A stretch of DNA of 64,000 nucleotides from Irpex lacteus. Lineage: Eukaryota > Basidiomycota > Agaricomycetes > Polyporales > Irpicaceae. Positions within the stretch are counted from its first letter, which is position 1. Each line of letters starts with the position of its first letter. The notes under the pieces are model-generated. The model was not told where the DNA came from, made no database searches, and saw nothing but the letters and a program-made list of their open reading frames with translations. The position numbers and the translations under genes are program-made. Shown one piece after another: positions 1-10,419 of this stretch. Where the stretch lies: assembly GCA_001986395.2 (NCBI GenBank), contig MQVO02000026.1, positions 310,001-374,000 on the forward strand, given 5' to 3'.

Positions 1-816
1 CCAATTGTGCAGATGTGGATGCGGAGGGAGCCGCATCAACGCCCTCGGTTGCGCACAGACCTCCGATAGCCCAGCACATTACGCACGCGCCTTCGACTGG
101 AGGTTTGGTTAGGATAAGCACACGACGACGGGCAAGTAAGAATCGTGAGATGGTTAGGAGGGACGGGCCAAGGGAAGACGCTTGTAGGATGTGGGGCAGG
201 TGCGTAGAAGGATCCGGGACTGATGTGGGGATTGTGATAGGGGTAGTCAGGTGGTTAGGAGATGATTCACTAGAAATCGTGGTTAAGGAAGGAAGTCTGT
301 TTTGCTCGAACCACGCCCGCGCAGGTTCCCAGTCTCGCTCAGTCGGTTCGAGTATGTCTCGATTTTCGAGGGACGAATAGATGGTTTGCACAAGCAATTT
401 TAAAGAGGGGGCGTGTAGCCATGGTTTAGGCTGAGAAGTTGTAGACGTAGATGTTGAGGAGGAGGAGGCGGATGTCGTAGGCGCAGCAAGGAGGATACCG
501 AGGGAGGATAACCGATACCCGCGATGACCGTGCTCCTCTGTCCGTCGCCGACGAAAGACGCACAACCCGGGGTGGTCGCCCCGAGAGAAGTACCTTCACA
601 CACCGCAGGTTCATTAGCTGGTTCATGAACGAGGACCGACTCTTTCTCAAATCATAACACTCACACAATATCTTCCTCGATTGTGTGCAGTCCGCTAGGC
701 AGACAGCTGAACTCGACGTTGGTAAGGTCGACGTCGTCTGACGCTTTGAGCGACCAGTCTACGACATTTCCCCGGGTCGGGTGGAATGAACAGTGGAATA
801 TAGCCACTTGCAAGAC
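1..816 (-). CDS. DENN-type protein, DENND11/LCHN-like (partial, runs off left edge)
   Basis: Two exons can be read on the minus strand. The first ends at 665 and reads ...NVVDWSLKASDDVDL, then VEFSCLPSGLHTIEEDIV. A GTGAGT intron lies at 664-594. The second exon runs from 593 to the edge and includes SRGDHPGLCVFRRR, HRGYRLSSLGILLA and RFLLARRRVLILTKPPVEGA. The order and wording (V-E-F-x-x-L-P-S-G-x-H, then RRRxL-x-x-x-PPVE) match the DENND11/LCHN (DUF2347) family, whose DENN-type domain is associated with Rab exchange and membrane traffic. The 3' end lies outside the window. The 5' end is unresolved: the acceptor is near 816 or 806, and a possible first exon starts with an ATG at 1082 followed by a run of Asp and His codons. 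Family call is moderate to good; exact start is not determined. Confidence 0.6.
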
Positions 817-1082
817 CTCAGATCAGCTGTATAATTCATGGTGGAATACACACACCCGCGTCGTGGGGAACGTCGACCATGCTGCCTTGAACACTTTGAA
901 ACTGCGACTACTGCGATCTACAACCCGCCTTGGCGACTGTTCGATCCGACACAGAGGGTCGAAGGAGCACCAGTATTGTACTGTAGTATATTACAGCCCT
1001 AGTGGACGTCGTGAATGTCGTGGTCGTGGTCGTCGGTGTCGTCTCCGTCGTTTCGGAGGTCGTGGTTGCGGTTGTAGTGCAT

Positions 1083-2658
1083 CGAGGATCAATTGACGAG
1101 GGTGATCCGTAGGTACGCCGGGTTGGTCGGAGTGAGGTTAGGGTTACCCACAACTTCAAGCTTCAAGCTTCAAGTCCCAGTCTCCTTCTTTTCACTCGAC
1201 ACTCAACTAGTATCAGGTCTCGTTACTCTGTTGCCATGCTGCAAGTATTCAGCAAATGCACGTACTACCAATGAGTGCGTACGCGCATGGCCAAGGTATG
1301 CATACCGGACGCACATATTCTGATATCGTTGACGTCCTCTTCGTGTCGACTTGAAGGCACGTATTTGATACCTTTTCGTTCAATGCTGATATGGATCAAG
1401 GGAAGATGTGGTCTGCTGGCCTAAGACCAAAGACCTAGATGTTGTGAGTAGTCTACCCATTCACCTGGCGAAGAGAATATATTAATAGAGAAAACCTCCT
1501 CTTGGAATCGGGTCAACTAGTACTCGGAAGGGCCAAAAACTACCTTGACATATGAGTGTACGTATGACAGTACATTCCTAGATCTATATCAGTCCTTTAA
1601 ATTACAGAGGTACGAAACCAAGGCAATCAGTCTAATCACTCCAGTAATAGAAAGCCGACGAGCATTGACAGCTATATTTCACTCTTCTCCGAATCTCTCC
1701 TATTAATTTCTCTAGGACGTCTATAAGGCTACGCTGACCTATATTCTGAGAAATGACCAGGCTGCGCTATCGCATCAGCCGTGGAGGTAGACAGTCTGCT
1801 GATCAACAGGCATCGTTTATGACGATGACAGGCTCTGTCGGTTGCCAGAGCCTGTCATTATCATACTGCACTTACACATCCACAGGCAAAAGGTCTCTTA
1901 GTATCCTCGCTTTCAAGGCTTGCCGGATCCCTCCTGTCCTGGAGCTGAACACAAGCACTCGATCCGTTGATGATCGAGCGATTATTGCCAAATACGGCAT
2001 AAGTCCCACCAGTACGTCTTCCGCTGATCGTCCACTGGCACGCGAGTCGTGTTCTTTTAGCCTACGGTCCTAGTAGGGTACTGATATTTAGCTTTATACA
2101 GGGCTCCTTATCTCGCCTAGGCTCACGCCGTGTCTATCGTCATGCATCGACTGTAAATACACTTTACACGCCGCTCATCATACACAAAGCCGTTCGAGGC
2201 TTCGTATATGCTGATCTACGTGTAGACGGTGTACGATCACGTCGATCATATGCGCAAGTGATCGATTTTGTAGATATAATCTGAAAACGCAGCAACGTAT
2301 CCGCATTCAGTCACGATTCAAATCAGAATCTCAAGCGCAATGGGCTTGCGGCGTGTTATATGCATGAGCCGGCCAACATTCGACCAAGCCTGAAAAAATA
2401 ACAGACATGTAGAGGTATCTTGTTTACGAAGGTATGCATCTGACCCAAAACCGAACACACGCAGTAGCATTGACGACATCGAATATACGATTCTTACACT
2501 CTAGACAGATTGCCCGGTCTCGATTAAAATCCCTTTCATGGATGTTCCCCACATTGCTCCGCCAACTCGATCACCTCTAGCTGGATCGATCACAAGGTAC
2601 GCATCCGCTGCTGCACTTACGTGCTATGCATCCGCGTACAACTGGGATTCGAAAAAGG
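1083..2658. other. Intergenic region, no gene seen
   Basis: Short open frames here have no recognisable domain, no consistent splice signals and no convincing start context. The stretch holds one strong hairpin (1821-1862), a triple CAAGCTT-type repeat near 1151-1174 and one isolated TTAGGGTTA near 1137. It serves at least partly as the promoter region of the kinase gene beginning at 2818. Confidence 0.5.
1821..1862. repeat. Perfect 13-bp inverted repeat (hairpin)
   Basis: ATGACAGGCTCTG at 1825-1837 is followed by an 8-nt loop and its exact reverse complement at 1846-1858. The pairing extends outward with one G-T pair and one mismatch to 1821/1862. It lies in non-coding DNA about 960 bp upstream of the kinase start. 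It could be a small mobile-element relic or a transcript structure; nothing in the sequence decides. Confidence 0.7.
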
Positions 2659-2667
2659 TATATAAGG
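2659..2667 (+). promoter_or_regulatory. TATA box of the kinase gene
   Basis: TATATAAGG sits 151 bp before the ATG at 2818. It is followed by a pyrimidine-rich leader with repeated CTTCAACTT-like segments, typical of fungal transcription start regions. The position is right for a TATA box with a leader of roughly 120 nt. Confidence 0.6.
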
Positions 2668-2817
2668 CCTCATGCCTCCCTGCTTCAAACCTCTCATCGC
2701 ATCTTTCAACTTCAACTTCACTCAAATCAAACGTTCAAGTGCGCTGGTCACTCTTGAACACACTCGCATCTCGTCTTATCACACACATTCGCTTCACTCT
2801 TCGTCACCTCTTCCATC

Positions 2818-4277
2818 ATGGCTATGCCCAAGAAGAGCTCCGCCACCCCCGACCTTACTGGTCGCACCATCGACCAGGGCCGCTTCAAGTTCGTCGAAAA
2901 GCTTGGAGCCGGTGCCTTTGGCGTCGTCTACCGCGCCACCTTCACCCGACGTGCTGCGTCTCACCCCACGTCGCGTGAAGGAGACAACATCATCGACTCT
3001 CTTCTCCCCTCCACCGTCGCTATCAAGGTTCTCCCCGGCACGGGTGAGCACTCGCGCCCATGGAGGGAGGCCAGGCTGCACAACTTGGCCTCCGAGCACG
3101 ATGGTGTCGTCTTCCTCTACGACTTCATCATGGAGGGAGATTACTCGTACATGATCATGGACTTGTGCCCTGGTGGCAGCTTGTCCAGTAAGGCCAATGA
3201 ACGAGATGCCAAGACGGGAAAGTTGACGTTCTGGAGAGAGGACGCGCTGGTCAAGAGCGTATTCCTCCAGATCCTCGACGCCGTTGAGGGCATCCACCGC
3301 ACTGGCTTGTATCATCGTGACCTCAAATTGGAGAACATCTTGTGCGATGCTTCGGGCACAAAGGTGCACATCTCCGATTTTGGTCTGGCCACGAATCATA
3401 CGACAAGTTCAATTCACAAATGTGGTACATCGCCTTACATGAGTCCTGGTAAGCTTCTTGGTCTCGAGTCATGAACAAACGCCCTTACTTACCAATCGTT
3501 TCCTTCTCGTTCACAGAGTGCATTGGAGATGGCCAGTTTGCTGGTCGGGCGTACAGCAACGCCGCCAATGATACCTGGGCTCTAGGCGTCATTCTCTTCA
3601 ACCTTGTCACGGCGCACCTTCCGTGGAACAAAGCTGTCTACAAGGACAGGTTCTTCCACGCCTTCCTCAAAGACCAGGATCCTCTCCACTTCCAAAAGGC
3701 CCTCCCCATCTCTGAAGACGCTGCTAAGCTCTTCTACACCCTGTTCAGGTCCACCCAGCGATCACGACCGTCCATCTCTAAGCTCCGCCGCGCCGTAGAA
3801 AACATCGACACGTTCTGGATGTCAAACGACGAGATCTTGCGTGCCTCTGACACGGTCAAGCGAATTGAGTCTTTCTGCAGCGGACAGCAGGTCACTGTAC
3901 CACCACTAGCACCTCGTCAGACTCCCGCCGCTGCCGCGGCTCCTCGACCTAAGCGAGAGGCTGATGTCCGTGTCGAGAAGTGGCTGGCACAGATGCAGAT
4001 GGAGCCTTCGGCATCCTGGTGTAACAACGCTCCACCGGCTACGATCTGCGACAAGGTGGAGGAAGAGGGTGATTCGGAAAGCTTCCCCTCCCAGTGGGTG
4101 GCACCTGTACCTATCAAGGTTGAGCTGTACCCGACACCATCAACGGAGTCGTACAGTGGAGGGCCCATCACGCCCGACCAAATTCCTGTGGTCGCTGGCG
4201 CGGTTCACGGGAAGGGTGGAGTGGAACTAGGGATCGAGGATCCGTTGTCGGCTTTGAACTTGGATGCGTCGAGCTGA
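2818..4277 (+). CDS. Serine/threonine protein kinase, Ran1/Ksp1/Sks1-like
   Basis: Two exons (2818-3448, 3517-4277) give 463 aa. The 68-nt intron has GTAAGC and CACAG ends, and joining the exons restores the subdomain VIII Ser-Pro-Glu. Visible kinase motifs are the glycine loop GAGAFG (residues 30-35), VAIK with Lys70, HRDLKLEN (166-173), DFGLA (187-191) and CGTSPYMSPE. This C-G-x-x-x-Y-M-S-P-E loop is typical of the fungal Ran1/Ksp1/Sks1 group, which acts in nutrient and meiosis or morphogenesis control; that link is family knowledge. All catalytic residues are present. There is an insertion of about 25 residues between the glycine loop and Lys70. The last 120 residues are low-complexity and probably regulatory. 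The start is the first in-frame ATG after the leader. Confidence 0.88.
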
Positions 4278-4774
4278 TAGCTATAGGATGATATGTGAAA
4301 TTAGTTCTACAGATACCATGCTGTTCGGTTGATGCTTTCAATGTGCGCCGGTAGCATAACATCGTCGAAATCGAACGTACCCTGATACCCTTACTCTTGT
4401 TTGCCAGTGTGTGATTTCGTCCGAGTCAAATGCTGAGTGGGAGGCTCAGAAGAAAATCAATTTCCGAAAGGCCCTAATATGCTACAATATCGATAGCATG
4501 AACACCTACTCACTGACTAGGGCAGGCCTCAGGTCTGCAAATCAATATGCAGTAATCCAAATCTTGCAGCTTCGAATTCGGTTCCGAGTCTGTCGATCGT
4601 CAACCAGTTTCACTCGGCCGCGGAGCCAACTCAGGGGTTATATCGAGACACGGCATACCTCCAACTTCTCACTCATCCTCGGCCAAATTATCCCTGACAG
4701 AAATCTCGTAAGACATTCCCTCTTTTTACAGGTCGACATCCCACCGAGCGTATCCTCAGGTTCTACTAGTAGCT
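4278..4774. other. Intergenic region, no feature seen
   Basis: About 500 bp between the kinase stop and the first exon of nucleotidyltransferase-like copy 1, genes in the same direction. No domain-bearing frame or clear TATA box was seen. It must hold the terminator of the first gene and the promoter of the second. Confidence 0.5.
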
Positions 4775-5906
4775 ATGAACGTCACCCGAGATCGCACTCT
4801 CCAGCTGCGTGCAGCAAAAATTCTATCCACCCAGTCGGTATTGCCGTTCCTCACATACCAGCGCTTCGGAGGTCTATCAAACCGTCTCTGATCTTTGTAC
4901 ATGCTATAGCTTGACCAACTTGGGATGCAAGCACGCATACATCGGAGGGTTCGCATGGGCTCTCCTCGGCAGCACGCGTTCAACCGAGATGAGTAGTACA
5001 CCACAACCTACCTCTAACTTCCATGTTCTATCAGTGACGTTCAATCTACGATATAGACGTGCTGGTGCAACTCGGCGAGGGGCAGGATATTATGGCTGTC
5101 CGGAGACGTCTCGTCGAGATGGACGTGCACTTTGCCATGACCACTCTGAATTTTTTCTTTGTCCAGGTGCGCACTAGTATAGCCTTTAATTCGATGCGTA
5201 CCGGCCAAGGGATCTTCAAGCTCACGCTGGCATTGGACGTCTCCTTGTCTAGGTATGATCACCACCTTTATCGGGAGACAGCGTTAACTTGGGCTCACCT
5301 TACAATGGGGATTCAACTCAGAGCCCAGACGCGGACGTTCATCTCCCAAAGGAAGAGCTCCTACGCAGGAGCAAGGGCAATGTCTGCATCGAGACGCTCG
5401 CAGCAGGCACACTCGGTCTCCCGTCCGTTGTCAACCCCACCTACGAGACAAACGGTAAGCCAATCCACCCACCATAAATATTCACTCATGGATTCCACTT
5501 TACCTGCTATTCTCCTCCACTTTCATGGCCACGGGAAGGCCTGACTATCCTACACCCCACCATCCTGATCTTCACAAAGCTCATCCGCTGGTGCAACACG
5601 CACCGCTCAACGAGGCCGAAGACCCTCGCGAAAGTGCGCACCGACACGCAGGATATCCGGTTCCTGCTGCACTTCCTTGATGAGAAGGCGTGGAAGATCG
5701 AGTTTGGGGCGTACGCGGCGAAGACGAAGGAGGAGTTGCTTGGATTGGTGGCGGAGTTTCAAGTTGCCCGAGCTGAGGAGGAGGAGGGAGAGGAGGAGGA
5801 GGAGGCGCGGGTTTTGAAGAGGGTGATGTACCCTGATGATTGGGACGCGATGAGGGCTTTGCCTGTGGTGGAAGAGGAGTCTATGGCGCCTCCTGTGGAC
5901 GAGTAA
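4775..5906 (+). CDS. Nucleotidyltransferase-fold-like protein, copy 1
   Basis: Five exons (4775-4833, 4910-4988, 5050-5166, 5322-5454, 5539-5906) give 251 aa. The N-terminal part reads YIGGFAWALLGSTRSTE|DIDVLVQL. A Gly-Gly helix followed by T-E-D-I-D is the signature of the minimal nucleotidyltransferase fold; residues 47-49 (D-I-D) would be the metal-binding pair. The second half has HPTILIFTKLIRW, RTDTQDIRFLL and a C-terminal MYPDDWDAM, all shared with copy 2 at 38790. Exons 2, 3 and 4 have the same lengths as in copy 2 (79, 117, 133 nt). Intron 2 reads AT...AC, not GT...AG. Intron 3 is long (155 nt) and could hide a small extra exon. The first donor (GTCGGT) is weak. The substrate is unknown; many such proteins have no assigned function. 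Confidence 0.68.
4989..5049 (+). other. Non-canonical AT-AC intron in copy 1
   Basis: This 61-nt intron begins ATGAGTAG and ends CTAC. Removing exactly this stretch joins Thr-Glu to Asp-Ile-Asp in phase 0 and restores the family motif. The 5' end is not the U12 consensus (ATATCCTT). It looks like a normal U2 donor (GTGAGT) with A in place of G at position 1. No canonical GT-AG choice nearby keeps the frame. Confidence 0.65.
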
Positions 5907-6262
5907 ATTCCGGGCTTCGATGATCGAGTATAGCTTAATGTTGGCTTGGGCATAATACATATCGACCACCTGTAGCATACACCTAGTGTTTGTGTACTGT
6001 AATCTCGTAGATGTAGCTTAGTATCCATGTAGACCACATTTACAGTATGTACCCGCCTGAGGGAGCAATTGTCCCAGCTACTTGTCGGATTCATGAAGCA
6101 TCGAACAAGAATACATTTGTAGTGTAGAGGGCGTCATTACCGACCACCTAAGTAATCTCCCTATAGGATGTCGAGATTAATATCGATTAATAAGCAGTAC
6201 CCAGAGTTGGACAAAATACACACCCACAAACCCACACATCACACATCTGCATCAAACCCACT
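5907..6262. other. Short convergent intergenic region
   Basis: The plus-strand nucleotidyltransferase-like gene and the minus-strand NSE3 gene end facing each other here. The stretch is AT-richer than its neighbours and contains no gene. Both 3' untranslated regions must lie inside it. Confidence 0.5.
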
Positions 6263-6321
6263 CTAAACGACCACAACACCACAATCCACCAAATCACCCC
6301 CGCTGGCCCTCTCAACCCCCC

Positions 6322-7709
6322 TCAACATCCCCTCCAAGTCCTTCCTCCTCTTCTCCTCACTGACCTCCTGCTCCTCCTCCTCCTCATCACCATCACCATC
6401 CCCACCGACCAACGCCCTCCGACCATAAACTCCGCCACGAACCCCGCCAAGTCCTTCTCCCCCACCTCCGCCATAGCCCGCGGCCCCCACCTCCACTCCC
6501 ACGTCTCGCCCTCCTCGTCGTTGTTCGTGCCCCCTGGGGGACCCCGGCTGCGTTTCTTGGTGGTTGGTTTGGCCTCGCCGATGCGGTGCCGCTCGAGGTA
6601 GCCTTGGCGGGTGCTTTGGGTGAGGAAGCCGTCGATTGTGAGCTGCGTGGGTGAGCGGGCTGTGAGCGGGAGGGAGGCGGTGAGGGGGATGCGCAGGCGT
6701 TTGAGGAGGCGGCGGAGGTCGGCTGGTGCGTACCGTACCGTACCATATCAGTTGCGCATAGAACAGAACAGAAGACAACACGTACCGTCGCTTATGGCCC
6801 GCCCGTGTACGAGCACCAAAGCCAGCACGACGTACAATATCCCGATCGCGCTCAGCTGGTCCGCGTTCTGCCATGCCACGATGGCGCCAGTATTGGCTGA
6901 TTTGACGGCCGAATCGTCTGGGTCGTCGTCCTCATCACTGTCGGGTTGTTGCTCAACGGCTTTGATGGCGTCGTCGGGGGTGACGGCGGCGGAGATGAGA
7001 CGTGGGTCGAGCACGGAGCGCAGGATCCATGTTTTTGTGCCTGTTGGTGCGGCTGTGTGCATAGTAGTGTGTGTAAATATGGGCAAAGGTGAGGTGTATG
7101 AGAGCAAGGCATACCTTTCTTCTTCATGCCTAACGCGTCTGTGTTCTTCTTCGGCTTTTTCCCGTCCTTGTCCGTATCATCGACGGCCTGTGCGCGTTGT
7201 AACTCTACGAGTTCCATGCCGAAGGTTTTACGGAGGATGTGTTGGGCGAACTGCAGCACTTCTGCGAACCGTCGGCCCTTTGAGCCCAGAACTGGAATGT
7301 GTTCACGAACAAGTCAGAAGGGAAGTACGGTACAGTGAGACGCAACAGCGCACCTTTCTTCGATATCTCGTCTCGTCTCAGCGGAATTCTACGTTGTTCG
7401 TTGAACAGCGCAAGACGGACGAGCGCATAGGCCCGTCTTTGCAAGTCCTATAACACGTACACACAGTCATTCGACGCGTCTCACACAGCGAGGATGCACG
7501 TTACGCACCGCATCATCATCATTCCCGCCATCGACGTCCATATCGTTGTCGTTCTCTTGCTCCTCTTCATCTGGATCCTCTTCCTCCTCCTCGTCTGCGT
7601 CCCTCCTACGCGCACGCTGTGAGCCTCGCGGAGCACGTTGAGATTGAGATGGCTGAGACTGAGATTGGGACTGTGATGCACGTTGTGTACGTTGTGTAGA
7701 GCGTGCCAT
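6322..7709 (-). CDS. nse3: SMC5-6 complex subunit NSE3 (MAGE-domain protein)
   Basis: Five exons (7709-7509, 7447-7354, 7291-7115, 7040-6786, 6722-6322), introns of 61-74 nt, give 375 aa. After a Gln/Ser-rich and acidic N-terminus come the MAGE-domain features: LVRLALFNEQRRIPLRRDEI, VLGSKGRRFAEVLQFAQ, ILRKTFGMELVELQ, AIGILYVVLALVLVHGR, DLRRLLKRLRIP, QGYLERHRI and WEWRWGPRA. NSE3 binds NSE1 and the kleisin NSE4 and helps SMC5-6 hold DNA during repair (family knowledge). In the given frame the end is Arg-rich and unlike the family. A neighbouring frame, running on to 6263, carries the expected acidic tail with EEKRRKDLEGMLRGVERASG. A one-base shift near 6400-6435 is therefore likely. Confidence 0.85.
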
Positions 7710-8187
7710 GGTTGTAGTGAGAACTGGAAATATTGCAGTCGAGGGAGGAAGTCAGGGTGAGAGGGCGCGAGACGCGTTCGGACGCGTTTCATTTTGTTCG
7801 GCGCGTCTTTTCGATTCCTGCTCGTGCCAAATTATTTCAGACGAGTGACATTCGACATTGGTCTCGGATTGTACTCAGGTAAGCTACTTGTATCTCCATA
7901 AAAAAACTTTCTAATGAAGATAACTGTTGTGATACACGACATTAGTAAATTGGTCAGGGCGGCGAGCGCGCTTTGGCCTTCATCCGCTGCGTACGACATG
8001 TCCAGGTGCATTGCTCCAAAGTTGCATTCTACTTAGTGTCGCCAGCTCTTGTTCTATCCACAGAGTTACATATGCCACTTTGATTATTGATTACATGGAT
8101 ATTCGTCTCTAAGGTTGAGTCACTTAGGTCGTTGTTATACGCACACCGATGGTGTCTACCAAGAAGAACAAGTACCGAGCGAGTGCA

Positions 8188-9415
8188 TTACGCTCTACCG
8201 CCACTAGCCATCTGGGTGGCTGTCAGGGCCCGGGTCAATTCATACGCAGCATTTGGTTCAGTCATGGCTGCGAACGGCTCCGTGTCCCTGTAGCGCTCCT
8301 CGATATAGCCCGCCGCGCCCGATATGTTGACGGTTCTCGCACATGCTGCATGAAGGGCAACGAGCCGGGGATCAGGAGGTGGGATGACAATGCCGTCAAC
8401 GTCGTATGCATTGAAAGTGACATGACTCTTGAAGTCTCCTGGAATTTCGTTGTCGATACCGTGACGATGCCCCACCTCGTAAGTATTCGGTGTAGTTTCT
8501 CCATCCTGATGATTAGTCAGCCCCCGAAAGAAGTAAGTACAAGTGAGCGTTATCGGAGTCAGCTAAAGCCGAAGTTCGTTAAAAAACTGGTGTGGAGGTC
8601 CGGATGCTGTAAACGCGTTCACAGGGCTGTGCAGAACTTCCAGGCCAACCTCTTCTGCTTTGGTTCCCGCCGTCCTGGCCCATTGGAACTAGGAGCTATG
8701 AGAATTCAAAGTGAGGTGGTAATGGCTACCTTTGCTACGGCGGCTGGAGAATCGGAGATGTCCCCGCTGTATTGTCCGACAAAAATTGCCTGATTATATA
8801 CGCCACATTCGTTGGTGCGCCTTGACCAGGAAGGCGCTCCCCTGTAGCTTGCAAGTGCTTCAGCCTTTGGTGAGTGTCCATGTGACCGGTGAATACACAG
8901 CGGTTCCTGTCACGAAGCAAGGTCTACGCTGACGTATTAGAATTTATAAAGCAAAAATAAGGAAAGTCTGCAATTGTATGCGCAAACGAGCTGTGTCGCT
9001 TGTGGGCGAGGAAAGAATGGTCGGGTCGTCTGCGATGACCCCTGAGAACAACCTGGGCGTGTGGACAGCAGATAGGTCAGGAGTCGGGCTCTTGGTATCA
9101 TAGACTGTTCGTCTGCTACATAAAGGTAGTAAAATAGATGAACGAGGTCACTTAAAAACGCGCATAACCCGTATAAATAAAGATGAGCAAGCCCAGCCAG
9201 CAGTCCTGGATGTTGTTCGCAAGCGAGGATGTCTTGGACGAGAGCGTCGCGAGCAATGTCGTTGGGAGCAAAGCGTATTGCGTAGTCAAGCACACGGGCA
9301 GCTATGGCGGGAGGCATGTCTGTTGTGAGTTCCTCGTCTACAGGCTGCTGAAGCTCATCGACGAGGACATCCCAACTGGCGAAGTGTTCAAGCCATAAAC
9401 AGTGGTCGTATGCGG
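8188..9415 (-). pseudogene. HNH-endonuclease-domain gene, probably decaying
   Basis: Fragments of a typical agaricomycete HNH protein occur in the right order on the minus strand: an N-terminal helical part (RDALVQDILACEQHP, then LAGLAHLYLYG, 9.1-9.4 kb), RDRNRCVFTG and NVAYIIRQFLSDN (8.7-8.9 kb), KAEEVGLEVLHSPVNAFTA (8.6 kb), and VTFNAYDVDGIVIPPPDPR and ALHAACARTVNISGA (8.2-8.4 kb). In-frame stops and missing splice signals interrupt the path between fragments. The first histidine expected near A-H-I-I-R is tyrosine (A-Y-I-I-R). I could not assemble one open reading frame, so a degenerate copy is the simplest reading, although a gene with unusual introns is not excluded. The 7710-8187 stretch beside it holds no gene. 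Confidence 0.5.
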
Positions 9416-9639
9416 TAAGTATGTGTTGCAGTGCCTATGTTGTAGTCGTGTTTTGGTAATATATTAGAGACCTGTTGGAAAGGAGGCATGACTATTATCG
9501 AGGGAAAAGGTTAGAATATTAATAGAATAGCTGGAATCAGAAGCGATATGGTGGATGAACTTGAGGAGAGATCTGAGAGCGGCTAACGCGCCACAAAGCC
9601 ATATATTACTAAATGCGGCGAAGGCGCGTCTTTTTTTGC

Positions 9640-10415
9640 CAATATTCTAAGCGCTTGACGTCGCTCTTCGACCAGTGACCACCATCACCTCATGAACCAA
9701 ACCGTCTCACTGATTCTATACGCTTCGAGCACTAATATATTGTGCGCAAATAACTGCCTAACGAAGATAAATATCAAGTGACGCGATGCCTCGATGTTGA
9801 GTATTAGGCGTAGTGTCCGACGTACCGTGACGATGTGTCCAGGTGAGTTTCTCCTAACATTCAAGGCTCGCACAAGCTGTTAACTTCCATTGCATGCACA
9901 GTTCCGAGCATAGGCTACCAATTGTCTGACTGTATACTCTCTGAACCATTTAAGCAATTCATTGACCGTCTCTATTTCTCGTACAGTTTGGCGGTGCAGA
10001 TCGCGCGTTCATAGAAACTCGTCGCGAATCATAATGGGAGATTCACAATTACTTGCGAGGGTGAATGCTACCAAGGAACTAAAGAGCTGAATCTCGCAGA
10101 TTACATCTTTTAGGTCATAGTACTGGTATCCATAATTCCGGATTCCAGACTACATGCAACAACGATGGTCCCAGGCTGAACGTTGTACACCGATGGCTTA
10201 GCTCGTAGTCTTGCCAATTCTCACGTATGTAATTTGTTCTCGTCATGCGATTCCATTGTCACTTATTCCATACTTCGCGTGTATTCTAGACGTATCCTTG
10301 GCGTGTCTCTGAATAGTGTCATTCATGGGTTCAATGACCATTCTACGCGTTTCACGCTCGTCAATCTCGACGCGAAAGTCAAAGCCGCCAAAAGTCTTTT
10401 GCCTGGAGAATAGGT
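9640..10415 (+). repeat. Diverged relic, copy A (pairs with 17830-18571)
   Basis: This stretch aligns in order, though patchily, with 17830-18571. Shared blocks include TCTAGACGTA, an AATAG(T/C)GTCAT(T/C)CA block and a TTCACGCTC segment. On the plus strand both can be read as an L-x-N-S-V-I-H ... T-L-V ... K-x-x-K-x-L fragment. No long frame survives. The family is not recognised. The two copies flank the NACHT-WD40 gene and the FAD-oxidoreductase relic. Confidence 0.35.
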
Positions 10416-10419
10416 AGAT

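Noticed and set aside
1132..1145. TTAGGG-like telomere motif
   Set aside because: Only one and a half units; far too short to indicate an interstitial telomere.
908..1159. Thr-rich frame resembling a cellulase linker (minus strand)
   Set aside because: It is a shadow frame of an Asp/His-codon run that may be the first exon of the DENN-type gene; no catalytic or binding module is attached.
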